DNA from: Malus domestica
Lineage: Eukaryota > Streptophyta > Magnoliopsida > Rosales > Rosaceae
Assembly: GCF_042453785.1 (NCBI RefSeq)
Contig: NC_091671.1
Location: forward strand, 39,884,501-39,948,500
Reading direction: 5' to 3'
Length of the DNA: 64,000 bases
In this document: positions 32,977-48,600 of the stretch, piece after piece
How positions within the stretch are numbered: the stretch's first letter is position 1
How the letters are laid out: each line of letters starts with the position of its first letter
Notes under the pieces: model-generated
What the model was told of the DNA's origin: nothing
What the model saw: the letters and a program-made list of their open reading frames with translations, nothing else
The model's database searches: none
Made by a program: the position numbers and the translations under genes

Positions 32977-32985
32977 TTGATTTAA

Positions 32986-33630
32986 TTCAATCCAAGGGCT
33001 AGAGAAAGAGAGAGGAGTGTCAGGAAGTAGAAAATCACTTTCCCGTTTATGTGGCATGTATGAGAGATGTTCTAGGGTTTTAAGTAAAGAAAGCAACAAA
33101 TCCAGAGACTTCTGACTGATCGATATTGTTACTGCAAGTCTTGTAGATTGAATTCGAGGAGCGTATAATGTTTTGCTAACCAAACAGGGTCTCTGCGTGC
33201 AGGTTGAGCAGCGGGGGTAGTTGCGATTTCTGCAGCTCTAGCGAGTAGACGTATGAATTCGGTGTGATATTCTCGTTTTGAATTTTGCCGGATGTGATGT
33301 GGATAGTATAGTTTCCGAACAGCTAGTGATTTAACGATTGTTTAGCGATGGAAATAACATTTGTTTAGGTTTACACAATAATGTTTAAAATGAGTTCAGC
33401 TAGCGATAGTTGTTATCCGGGTTTTAGAATTATTCATTGAAAAAAGCCGGAAATGTCAACGGGAGGTTTTGAGCGCTAGTACTACGATTTGGTGGTATTC
33501 TTTTTAGAAAAATACGTTTTGTAGATTTTTTAGGCCGCATCATCTCTAATTTCTTCCATGAATTTTATGGTGAAAAATTGTGACTATAACTCGTAATGTT
33601 TGGCTACCTGGTAAGCTAGTACCATTGTCT
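32986..33630. other. Gene-free intergenic stretch
   Basis: No open frame with coding character and no repeat structure was noticed. Confidence 0.45.
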
Positions 33631-33768
33631 GGTGGTACTCTTCTTCACTACAAGTGAGAAGTTTTATGTTCAATTTTTTTAAGAGACAATTTTGAATCAT
33701 ATTATTGTTAGATCTCTTTCAATGTAGATAATATCGTTTGTTATAAAAAAAAAAAAAAAAACTCGTAA
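33631..33768 (+). mobile_element. SINE of the local tRNA-like family with poly-A tail
   Basis: TGTCTGGTGGTACTCTTCTT, the anticodon-arm-like TTCACTACAAGTGAGAAG, GTTCAATTTTTTTAAG, TTTTGAATCATATTATTG, and a run of 16 A at the end. No clear target duplication was found. Confidence 0.65.
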
Positions 33769-33984
33769 TTTTGTGAAAATGGAAATTGTTGAGTTATTTT
33801 GTGTTTTTAATTACATGCTCACTTGGAGACGGCCGAATGCTTTTAAATTTTTAAAGTTTCAAACCCAACTGTTGAATTTGATATCATACAAAGAATGAAC
33901 GAATGAGTTTTTAATGTTTTGAACCCAACTCTTAATATGACATCAAATCAATCTGTGAGTGATCATATATTCTTTAGTCGCTAG

Positions 33985-34125
33985 AAAAACATCAATTATG
34001 TGTTTCTTCCAAAAAGCAGTTTAAGTACTTTTCTAGAATTTACTTGCAATTTTATTGAGGATCGATTCTAAAAACATTTTCATCAAAAGCACTTTCAACA
34101 TTTTAAAAACACTTTCAAACGAGCC
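33985..34125. mobile_element. Palindromic MITE remnant (AAAGCACTTTCAAACGAGCCC family)
   Basis: GTGTTTCTTCCAAAAAGCAG, AATTTACTTGCAATTTTATT, AAAAGCACTTTCAACATTTT and CACTTTCAAACGAGCCC recur in similar order at 43.7, 60.5 and 61.2 kb. The arms are degenerate and the target duplication is unclear. Confidence 0.5.
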
Positions 34126-34425
34126 CTTAGCCTTCTAAACGTCGTTAAGCAACAACGAAAACACTAAATAGCAGTACAAAAATCTTAATATTATTGCCAA
34201 TAATAATATTTCCCCCTAAGTTAGAAAAACATATAGATAACGGGTCAGTTGCACAAAAATCTTCCACTCCTTTGAAAAATCCTAGCATTTCTAAAAGAGC
34301 TGCACACAATATACAGCAGATCTCTCGGGTCTCAAATCCGAAGACGAAGAAGAAGAAGAAACTGTGGCTCGAGCTTTTTCTGATTAGGGTTTTCAACCAG
34401 TGCCTCCTGTACCCAAGCAATCGAA

Positions 34426-40546
<6,121 letters not shown>

Positions 40547-41395
40547 TTGTAACAAAAGATTTGCTACCCTCCCACTATAACTCTATCAACATAGAAAAAA
40601 ACAAACAAAATGTTAACCATATTGCCTACTTGTATATTCGAGCACACATACTGTTGTGTGCAAGTATAGTCGTGTAATAATTTGGAAACAATTATAGATT
40701 AGCACTCAATAGTCAGACCAAATGCGTGGCAAATATATAACAATCATATATTCCATAACACCAACAGAAAAATATACGGCCATGCTCCACGTCACCCCAC
40801 GTGTTAGGCTTGAAAATTCCATCACGTGTGAGGGGGTGTGTTGAGAGTAATCTCACATTGATGAGAGGAGGGACGTTGCATGTGCTTATAAGTAGTTGGG
40901 CTACTTGGTGGAACCCAACTTTCTTCGGAACAAACCATGGTAATCAAATAAGTAATAGCAATGCCATTAAAATCATGGATAAAAACCTAGATTAATCAAG
41001 AACAAACACCCTTAAATAGATGATGAACAAATGATGACATGGGAAATATTCCAAAATAAAAGCCTAAAAAATGGGGAAAACCCTAGATAGATCATAGACA
41101 AACAAAAATTGAAAATCATATATTCTGCATAGAACACATAAACATTGCTAACAAAAAAAACCTAACACACAGATCGCTGAATAAACAAAACCCATAATCT
41201 TCCATAACAGAGAAAAAAAAAACACGAAAGCAATATTACACAGCGAAGAACAAGGAAAAACCCTAATTGCAGAGAGGGGGGTCGATCGTGTGGAAAATCG
41301 ATAGAGTTAGGGAAAATCCCCAAATTCCAATCCCTGGAAATCGCGGAGAGGAAAATAGTGGAGGACGAAAGAGTGAGAGACTAACTAGGGGTCAG
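40547..41395 (-). other. CUL1: Cullin-1 5' UTR and leader region
   Basis: No coding frame is present. The first bases after the TATA motif are transcript-like (TCTCTCACTCTTTCG on the minus strand). A leader intron is likely, because the start codon is about 840 bp from the presumed transcription start, but the splice sites are not certain. A short LTR-like scrap (TGTTGAGAGTAATCTCACAT, about 40839) lies inside it. Confidence 0.45.
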
Positions 41396-41406
41396 GTTTT
41401 TCTCCT

Positions 41407-41416
41407 TTTTTATATA
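41407..41416 (-). promoter_or_regulatory. TATA box of the cullin-1 promoter
   Basis: The minus strand reads CTATATAAAA about 30 bp before a C/T-rich start-like sequence. The nearest upstream block is a foldback element about 140 bp away, so the promoter is short or overlaps it. Confidence 0.5.
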
Positions 41417-41552
41417 GAAAATAGCCAGGACGAAAATATTTAACAAAATATTAAGTCAGCATTACTCTGCGGAAAATAGTAGGAATTTTATTATTATAAG
41501 ATTGTTAATTATAACATGATGCCTTCTTTTAATTTTGTAATGGACCTTTTTT

Positions 41553-43044
41553 TTTACCCTCATGTTTTATGGTTTTCAATATTTAGTACATCAAGTTTTT
41601 TTCGTCTCAGATTCATACCTAAAATGTAAATTTTGGGACAGTCTCATACATCCATTAGTAAAACTGTTACGTCTCTCGTTAACTGTTACGTGGCGCACTA
41701 ACTGGGCACCATGTGTCATCCACTTTTTTTTTTCTTTTTTCTTTCTTTTCTTTTCTTATTCCTTCTTCTTCTTCTTCTTCATCAGACACCGCAAATTTTT
41801 TTTTTCTTCCTCCGTCTCCTTCTTCCTTCCCCATCTTCCTTTTTCTTCCTTCTCCTTCTTCTTCTTCCTCTGAAATCTGGGGAAGTTTGTTTTTTTTTTT
41901 TTCTTTTTTCTTCCTCCTTCTTCCTTCCCCTTCCTTCTCCTTCTTCTTCTTCTTCCTCCAAAATCTGGGGAAGTTTGTTTTTTTTTTGTTTTTTTTTCTT
42001 TCTTCTTCTTCCTCCTTCTTCCTTCTTCTTCTTCTTCTTCTTCTTCCTCCGACTGCAACTTTTTTTTTTCTTCCTCTTCCTCCGAAATCTGGGGAAGTTT
42101 GTTTTTTTTTCTTTCTTCTTCTTCCTCCTTCTTCCTTCCCCTTCTTCATTCTTCTTCCTTCTCCTTCTTCTTCTTCTTCTTCCTCCGAAATCTGGGAAAG
42201 TTTGTTTTTGTTTTTTTTTTTTTCTTTCTTCTTCTTCCTCCTTCTTCCTTCTTCTTCTTCTTCTTCCTCCGACTGCAACTTTTTTTTTTCTTCCTCATTC
42301 TTCTTCTTCTTCCTCCTCCTTCCTTCCTCCTTCTTCTTCTTCTTCTTCCTAAAAAAAAAATTTCATCTTCCCCTAGATTCGGAGGAAGAAGAAGAAGAAC
42401 GAAGAAGGGGAAGGAAGAAGGAGAAGAAGGGGAAGGAAGAAGGAGGAAGAAAAAAAAACTGAATCTGGGCAAATTCGGAGGAAGAAGAAGAAGAAGAAGA
42501 AGGAAGAAGAAGAAGAAAGAAGAAAAAAAAAAGAAAAAATTGAATCTGGGTAGATTCAGAGGAAGAAGAAGAAGAAGAAAGAAGGAGGAAAGAGAAGGAA
42601 GAAGAAGAAAGAAGGAGGAAAGAGAAGGAAGAAGAAGAAGAAGAAGAAAGAATGAGGAAAGAGAAGGAAGAAGAAGAAAAAGAAAAAAAAAATAAAAAAG
42701 CTTCCCCAGATTCGGAAGAAGAAGAAGGAAGAAGGGGAAGAAAGGGAAGGAAGGAGGAAGGGAGGAAGAGAGAAGGAAGAAAAAAAAAAAGTTGCAGTCG
42801 GAGGAAGAATAAGAAGAAGAAGAAGGAAGAAGAAAAGAAAAAAAAAAAAAAAAAAAAGTGGATGACACGTGGCGCCCAGTTAGTGCGCCACGTCACAGTT
42901 AACGGAAAACTTAACAGTTTGACTAACGGATGTATGAGACTGTCCTAAAATTTACACTTTAGGTATGAATCTGAGACGAAAAAAACTTGATGTACTAAAT
43001 GTTGAAAACCACGAAACATGAGAGTAGTAAACAGTATTTTACCC
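41553..43044. mobile_element. Foldback element with very long CTT/GAA inverted arms
   Basis: Outer arms of about 175-185 bp (left 41556-41730, right 42858-43044) are inverted copies sharing ACGAAAAAAACTTGATGTAC, CTAACGGATGTATGAGACTG-like sequence, GCCACGT and GTGGATGACAC. Between them the plus strand is almost pure pyrimidine for about 620 bp (CTTCTT runs with TCCGAAATCTGGGGAAGTTT units) and then almost pure purine for about 500 bp with the complementary motifs (TTCGGAGGAAGAAG, GTTGCAGTCGGAGG). The two halves can pair. The left tip is shortened compared with the family. The long Lys/Glu-rich and Phe/Ser-rich ORFs are artefacts of the low-complexity sequence. Confidence 0.85.
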
Positions 43045-43092
43045 TTTTTTTATATACAAACGATAGGGTTAATAGATGAAATATTTTTTTTA

Positions 43093-43431
43093 GGGTATAA
43101 GACTGTTTACTACTCTCATGTTTCATGATTTTCAACATTTAGTACATCAAGTTTTTTTCGTCTCAGATTCATACCTAAAGTGTAAATTTTGGGACAATTT
43201 CATACATCCGTTAGTCAAACTGTTAAATCTGTCGTTAATTGTGACGTGGCGCCTAGTCATTGTCCACATGAACGCCACGTCACAATTAACGACAGATTTA
43301 ACAGTTTGACTAACGGATGTATGAGACTGTCCCAAAATTTACACTTTAGGTATGAATCTGAGACGAAAAAAACTTGATATACTAAATGTTGAAAACCACG
43401 AAACATGAGAGTAGTAAATAGTCTTTTACCC
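43093..43431. mobile_element. Compact foldback MITE with 9-bp target duplication
   Basis: It is an almost perfect palindrome of two ~160-bp arms: GGGTATAAGACTGTTTACTA at one tip, GGGTAAAAGACTATTTACTA inverted at the other, and GACGTGGCG near the centre at about 43260. TTTTTTTTA flanks both sides (43084-43092 and 43432-43440). The 9-bp duplication and long inverted ends fit Mutator-like elements, though the T-rich site makes the exact edges less certain. It lies about 40 bp from the larger foldback of the same family. Confidence 0.85.
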
Positions 43432-43440
43432 TTTTTTTTA

Positions 43441-43545
43441 TAAACAATAATGTAAAGGTGGTTCAAATTTGTTTTTCGTGATAATCGAACCTAAAACTTC
43501 TAACATACGAATGAAGAAGAATACTGCTAGACAATAGTACTAAGT
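43441..43545 (-). mobile_element. SINE-family fragment, minus orientation
   Basis: The minus strand has TTAGTACTATTGTCTAGCAG, GAAGTTTTAGGTTCGATTAT and CAAATTTGAACCACC. It is truncated at the foldback MITE boundary. Confidence 0.6.
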
Positions 43546-43700
43546 AACTAATAGGTGAAATTGATGTTATTCACTTTTAAGTGAGAGATTTTAGGTTTGA
43601 TTATCGTCAAAGTTGAATTTGAATCGTATTATTGCTAGCTCATTATGAGGCTAAGCTCATCCATTCCCATCTAATATCTTTGTTAAAAAAAACATTAATA
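43546..43700 (+). mobile_element. SINE-family copy, plus orientation
   Basis: TTCACTTTTAAGTGAGAGAT, TTTTAGGTTTGATTATCG, TTGAATTTGAATCGTATTAT and CTCATTATGAGGCTAAGC with an A-rich end. It forms a head-to-head pair with the fragment before it. Confidence 0.65.
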
Positions 43701-43835
43701 GATGCTTGTGAAGAAAAACACTTCAAGTGTTTTTTTCTAGATTTACTTGTGTTTCTATTAAGAATTGATCCAATATTATCTTCACCAAAAACGGTTTAAG
43801 TCATTTTAAAAGCATTTCGAAACAAGTCAGATGTC
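43700..43835. mobile_element. MITE remnant of the AAAGCACTT family
   Basis: ACACTTCAAGTGTTTTTTTC, GATTTACTTGTGTTTCTATT, AAGAATTGATCC and TTTTAAAAGCATTTCGAAAC recur at 33.98 and 61.2 kb in similar order. Confidence 0.5.
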
Positions 43836-45186
43836 CAAAATGATTGTGGGAAAAATAATATTTTGGTATTTCATTAAGTTAAATTGATATTTATATTTAT
43901 TTTGCTGAAAGGTTATTTTATTGTTAAAATTTGAGAGTCGTGCTATGAATAAAATTAAGTTTTTTTCAACTCAAAGAAATATATTTATATCTAAATTTAA
44001 ATTACCCATTAATAAAACTTTATTTGTCAATAAAAAATGTTGAAAAAACTATTTAGTCTTCTATCATAAAAAAATAAAAACTACGTAAGTTTTCAAAATT
44101 AAAAAATAAAAAGAATTGTCATGTATTGTAGGACTCTCGTAACCCAACAACACATTAAGGCCGAAAAATATAGGTCGTTGAATAAGCCCTATGGACCAAT
44201 ATAAGCCCAGAAGCTTTAGGACATAGAGCCCATGAATTACAAGAGCAGGCCACCATGGGGATCACCCTGACGCATGGTCACCATTGGTTGGTCCGCCCAC
44301 ACACTCACTTTTGAGATGACCGACTGATCATCACCTGAGAAATTAGATCGCACGAGAAGGAGAGATACTCTTATACAACTAAACACACCACATGGTAAAC
44401 ATCAATCAGTCAATTGGTTTACTTTTAGAACTCGTGATAAGCAATCATTGAATCAATGACACCATTGTAATTGTGCATTGGGTGCAATAGAGACCTCTTC
44501 ACGTAAAATATATGATATATGGATGAATCTATTATCTAAACGTGTTGAGTTCGGATTAACCTGGATAGAATACACGCGTTGATGACAAACCTTAACCTAG
44601 ACAAGATTACTAAACCTATCATATTTTCTCATCATGAACATACACATGGAAATTATAACGATTAACCCATTTAATAATATGATTATTTTTCATGTGTTTG
44701 ATCCTAGGATCCACCCTAATTTTATGTGAGAAAACCAAATATAATACAAATCCAAGTTGCAAGGCACGTGCATACCACACGAACGTGTCAAATTCAACTT
44801 CATATTTTATGGGTCAGATGTGGGTTAGACGAGTTTTGCTTACATAAGCAATTAAGAATGAGATTCACTCCGATCTATGTGTCCAAAACTTGCAGACCAT
44901 TCAAGATAGAGAAAAAGATTTGGGTTGTTCAAGCTTTTGGGTTTTTAGAAGTGGGCAAGTGGTACGGATTGACAGTGGCCATAGGATTGAAAGTCAGTTG
45001 TTTGAATTTCTTAATTAGCAAGCTTCACACACAGAAATTCAAAATGAATCTTAATTCAAATAATTAGATGTGTTCAAGAGTTCAACTTGATAATGGACAC
45101 TAACACCATTATGACAAACCAAAACCCATTTATGTCATGTCCCAAATTAGCACGTGTAACTTTTTACAATTTATTATTTATTTTTG
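43836..45186. other. Gene-free intergenic stretch
   Basis: AT-rich sequence. A ~400-bp block near 44.14-44.55 kb is less AT-rich and could be an old LTR piece, but no ends are visible. A ~340-bp open frame at 44726-45067 has no recognisable domain and poor coding character. Confidence 0.4.
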
Positions 45187-45350
45187 AGTACATCTATATT
45201 TTTATACTAAGGTGAGGGAGAGTTCGGCAAAACCATATAATGGGCAGCCTAATTTGGTATCAAATTCGCCATTTACAAGATTCGAATATAAAACTTCTCA
45301 CTTTCAAATAAAGAAAATACCATTAGACCGTAATATTGAGTAGAGCATAA
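45187..45350 (-). mobile_element. SINE-family copy, minus orientation
   Basis: The minus strand has ACTCAATATTACGGTCTAAT, GAAGTTTTATATTCGAATC and GGCGAATTTGATACC. It lies about 250 bp upstream of the LUMINIDEPENDENS start codon, next to its probable promoter. Confidence 0.55.
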
Positions 45351-45465
45351 CAATGCGACCGAAAAGCAAACCGAATCGGGAGAGAGCCCAAACCCACGAA
45401 CCGGATCCGAAAGACACACGCGCCAATTGTTTTGGGTTTTACTTTCCTGCTCTGCTTCCACCCTG

Positions 45466-45497
<32 letters not shown>

Positions 45498-45616
45498 CTC
45501 TTCTCTTGTCGAAGCCTAACCCTAATTCTATCCCAAACTTCCCAGTGATTAAGAGCTGAATTCGAATTCTTCATGGGCTGCATTTAGCTTCAGAAACTCG
45601 AGCTTGGAGGTCGGCA
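45351..45616 (+). promoter_or_regulatory. Proximal promoter/5' UTR of LUMINIDEPENDENS
   Basis: A (CT)n tract at about 45471-45497 is followed by GCCTAACCCTAATTC, a telo-box-like motif common in plant housekeeping promoters and leaders. No TATA box is obvious. Confidence 0.45.
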
Positions 45617-48600
45617 ATGGAGGATCCGTCGGCGGAGATGGAGATTGGGACCTCCCCGGAGTCGTTCGGGAAGTTCTTGGACTCGCAGAGGGAGCTTTTC
45701 CACAGCCAGATCGATCAGCTCCAGAGAATCGTCGGCACCCAATGCAAACTCACCGGTGTCAATCCTCTCTCCCAAGAGATGGTGCGTTGTCTTCGTATTC
45801 GAATTTGCATTCTGCGTGTTTGGTTTCCCGAGAAATTGGAGGAAAATTTAAAGAAAATTACAATACCTAATTCTAATGATGTTGTCTTTCGTTTTGTGAT
45901 ATGCAGGCAGCTGGTGCTCTTTCAATTAAGATTGGTAAGTATTGGAAGTGGGATTATTATTGCTAATTGTGGGGTTAATCTTGTTTAATTTGCTTATTCA
46001 GCTTAATTATGTGAGATGCTATATACCCATCTGGATGCTATAGTTTACTGTTTACAAATATTTATACTTTTCTTGTGTTTGTTCATTGTGGCCATCATCT
46101 GTTATATATTAACTAGATGGTCCAATTGCAGGAAAAAGACCTAGGGATTTGTTAAATCCAAAGGCTATAAAGTATATGCAATCTGTTTTTTCGATTAAAG
46201 ATTCGATTAGTAAGAAGGAATCTCGGGAGCTCAATGCTCTATTCGGCATTACAGTCACACAGGTTACCTTTCATTCAGCTTTCCTTCTCAAATACTTGTT
46301 CCTTTAGATGTTTTTGTAATGCATTTAGTTTATGCCGTCATATGACCCCTACCATGTGCGCCAATGTGGTTTAAACTGATAGTGATATACCGCCTTACAC
46401 TTTACAACAGGCTATTTTTTGGTTGATCCACGTTTTCTCCCCAGTGTGGTCCTTTTATGGTGATTTTTTTAATTGTTTCTTACATATGTTCCATTAATTG
46501 ACAGGTTCGTGATTTCTTTAACAGTCAACGGTCGAGAGTTAGAAAACTAGTACAGTTGTCAAGGGAAAAGGCCTTGAAATCTGGTGAACATAAAGATTTG
46601 CAGGATGGGGTCTCAACAAGCCCTGATTCTTTGACACCAAGTGATCCAGTTCCCTTGAACTCTGTTGGTCCAGCAAATGTTGAAGATGCACCATCATGCT
46701 CAACGCAGGATGATGCTCCTTCTGGATTAGACGATTTAGATAAATGTTTTGTTGAAGACATTTTCAACCTGATGCGGAAAGAAGAAACATTTTCTGGGCA
46801 AGTGAAACTGATGGAGTGGATACTGCGGATACAAAATTCTTCAGTATTATGTTGGTAATACAAATCACTTTATAGGTTTCATAGTACAACACTATTTGTC
46901 TCTTTTCATGTTCCAAACATCCACTTGTATACGTGCAGGTTCTTAACTAAAGGAGGTGTAATGATTTTAGTAACGTGGTTGAGTCAAGCTGCTGTCGAAG
47001 AACAAACAAATGTTTTACTAGTTATCTTAAAGGTACTTATTGAACTGGAATCCATCTTGTCAATGATCTATCTTCCGCATTTAATGATTGTTGTTTAAAA
47101 TTCTAACATTACCTGCTGCACAGGTTCTTTGTCATTTGCCTCTACATAAAGCACTTCCTTTGCATATGTCAGCCGTATTGCAAAGTGTTAATCGACTGCG
47201 GTTTTACAGGACAGCAGGTGTGTATTTGTTACAGATAGTTCTTTGGTGCTTTATCACCTCTCTACCGTACCCCGTCTCTCTCAAGTTCTTTCATGCTCAT
47301 ATCTGTGTGGTTAAACTTGTTCTTGACTCAACAAAACAAGGTTCTCAATATGCATAGATGGTTATATTGCTTTGATATCTCTAAACTATGGTTAGTACAA
47401 GTAAGCAACTCTATATGTTCTCCGGCCGTACTTTACCATACACAATAGCATTTTTCTTCTCATTCATCTTAGTTTTATTTCTAGGGCAAAATTCTTTTGT
47501 ATAATAAGCGATCTATATATGCTGTATCTGTCATTTTTTATAAACCATGAAATTATTTAATCTCATTTATCTGATTTGAAGATCAGACATATCAAACAGG
47601 GCAAGAGTTTTGCTATCAAGGTGGAGCAAGTTATTAGCAAAAAACCAAGCTTTGGAGAAACCAAATGGCATTAAAACATCTAGTGATTCAGGACAAGAGT
47701 TAGTAATTCTGAAGCAGAGGCAAGTACATTTCTCAATTCTCACTGCCAATGCACTGAAAAATTGGGTAATCAGTTTTTACTAATCTAAAATTTTCTTGCA
47801 GTATCGATGAAGTTATGGGTGATGAATCGTGGAAGTCAAATATGGATATTTCTGTAAGTGCTTCGTAGATTTAATTAAAAATTCGTTCAAATTGATTTAA
47901 GGTGCGTAGTTTTTACAGATTTTATTTTATGTTTTACAGGAAGACTTCCTTGGAACACCATTTGAAAGTGCAGAGAATTTCAGGTAAGAATGTTTATTTC
48001 TTCTGACATACATGTTCATAAGACAGCGTTTGTGGTGTTATTCTTGAATGCATTTTTTTCAGGAAAGTAAATGCTTCAGAACCCTTGAAGTTATTGACAG
48101 CATCATCAGATGAGTCAAATAAGAAGAACATCCTCGGTGTATCTTCATCTCGTATCCTTAATATAGGTTTTTACAATTTTCTCCCAAGTGGTATATAGAA
48201 CTTTTGAGTAACATTTACTTATTTGAACAAAATTATATCATTAGTTAAGAAAAGTAGGCTTTTTGTCGATGAAGGGTTTTATTTCTACGTTGTTATGTTT
48301 CTACGTGGATGGCCTAAAAAAATGTTATATGAATATAGTGTGTAAAACTTGATTTTTTAAACATATGAGAGTGAAGGAGCCTCTTTCCTTAGCTAGTGGC
48401 AGAATTTCGAGAGCGCAGAAAAGTTCAGTTGGTGGAACAACCTGGCCAAAAATCAGCTGGGAGAAGTGTTCAGGCCACAAGGACAACACCTGTGAGTCAG
48501 GCTCGTCCAATGTCTGCTGATGATATCCAAAAAGCAAAAATGCGAGCACAATTTATGCAGAGCAAGTATGGGAAATCTGGTTCATCCCATGAAAATAAAG

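Noticed and set aside
40789-40920. Copia-type LTR fragment near the cullin-1 leader
   Set aside because: Only the opening words resemble an LTR (TGTTGAGAGTAATCTCACAT). No end, partner or duplication is visible.
41679-42896. Long ORFs rich in Lys/Glu/Arg or Phe/Ser/Leu on both strands
   Set aside because: They are translations of CTT/GAA low-complexity arms in every frame and have no conserved domain.
44726-45067. 113-codon ORF in the cullin-1/LD intergenic region
   Set aside because: No recognisable motif, AT-rich codons and no neighbouring exons.
48388-48402. Alternative LD exon 11 start (CTAGTGGCAG included)
   Set aside because: It needs a different donor and gives LVAEFRERR. The chosen junction restores the GVSSSQFRERRKV wording that I recall from other LD proteins. 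RNA evidence would decide.
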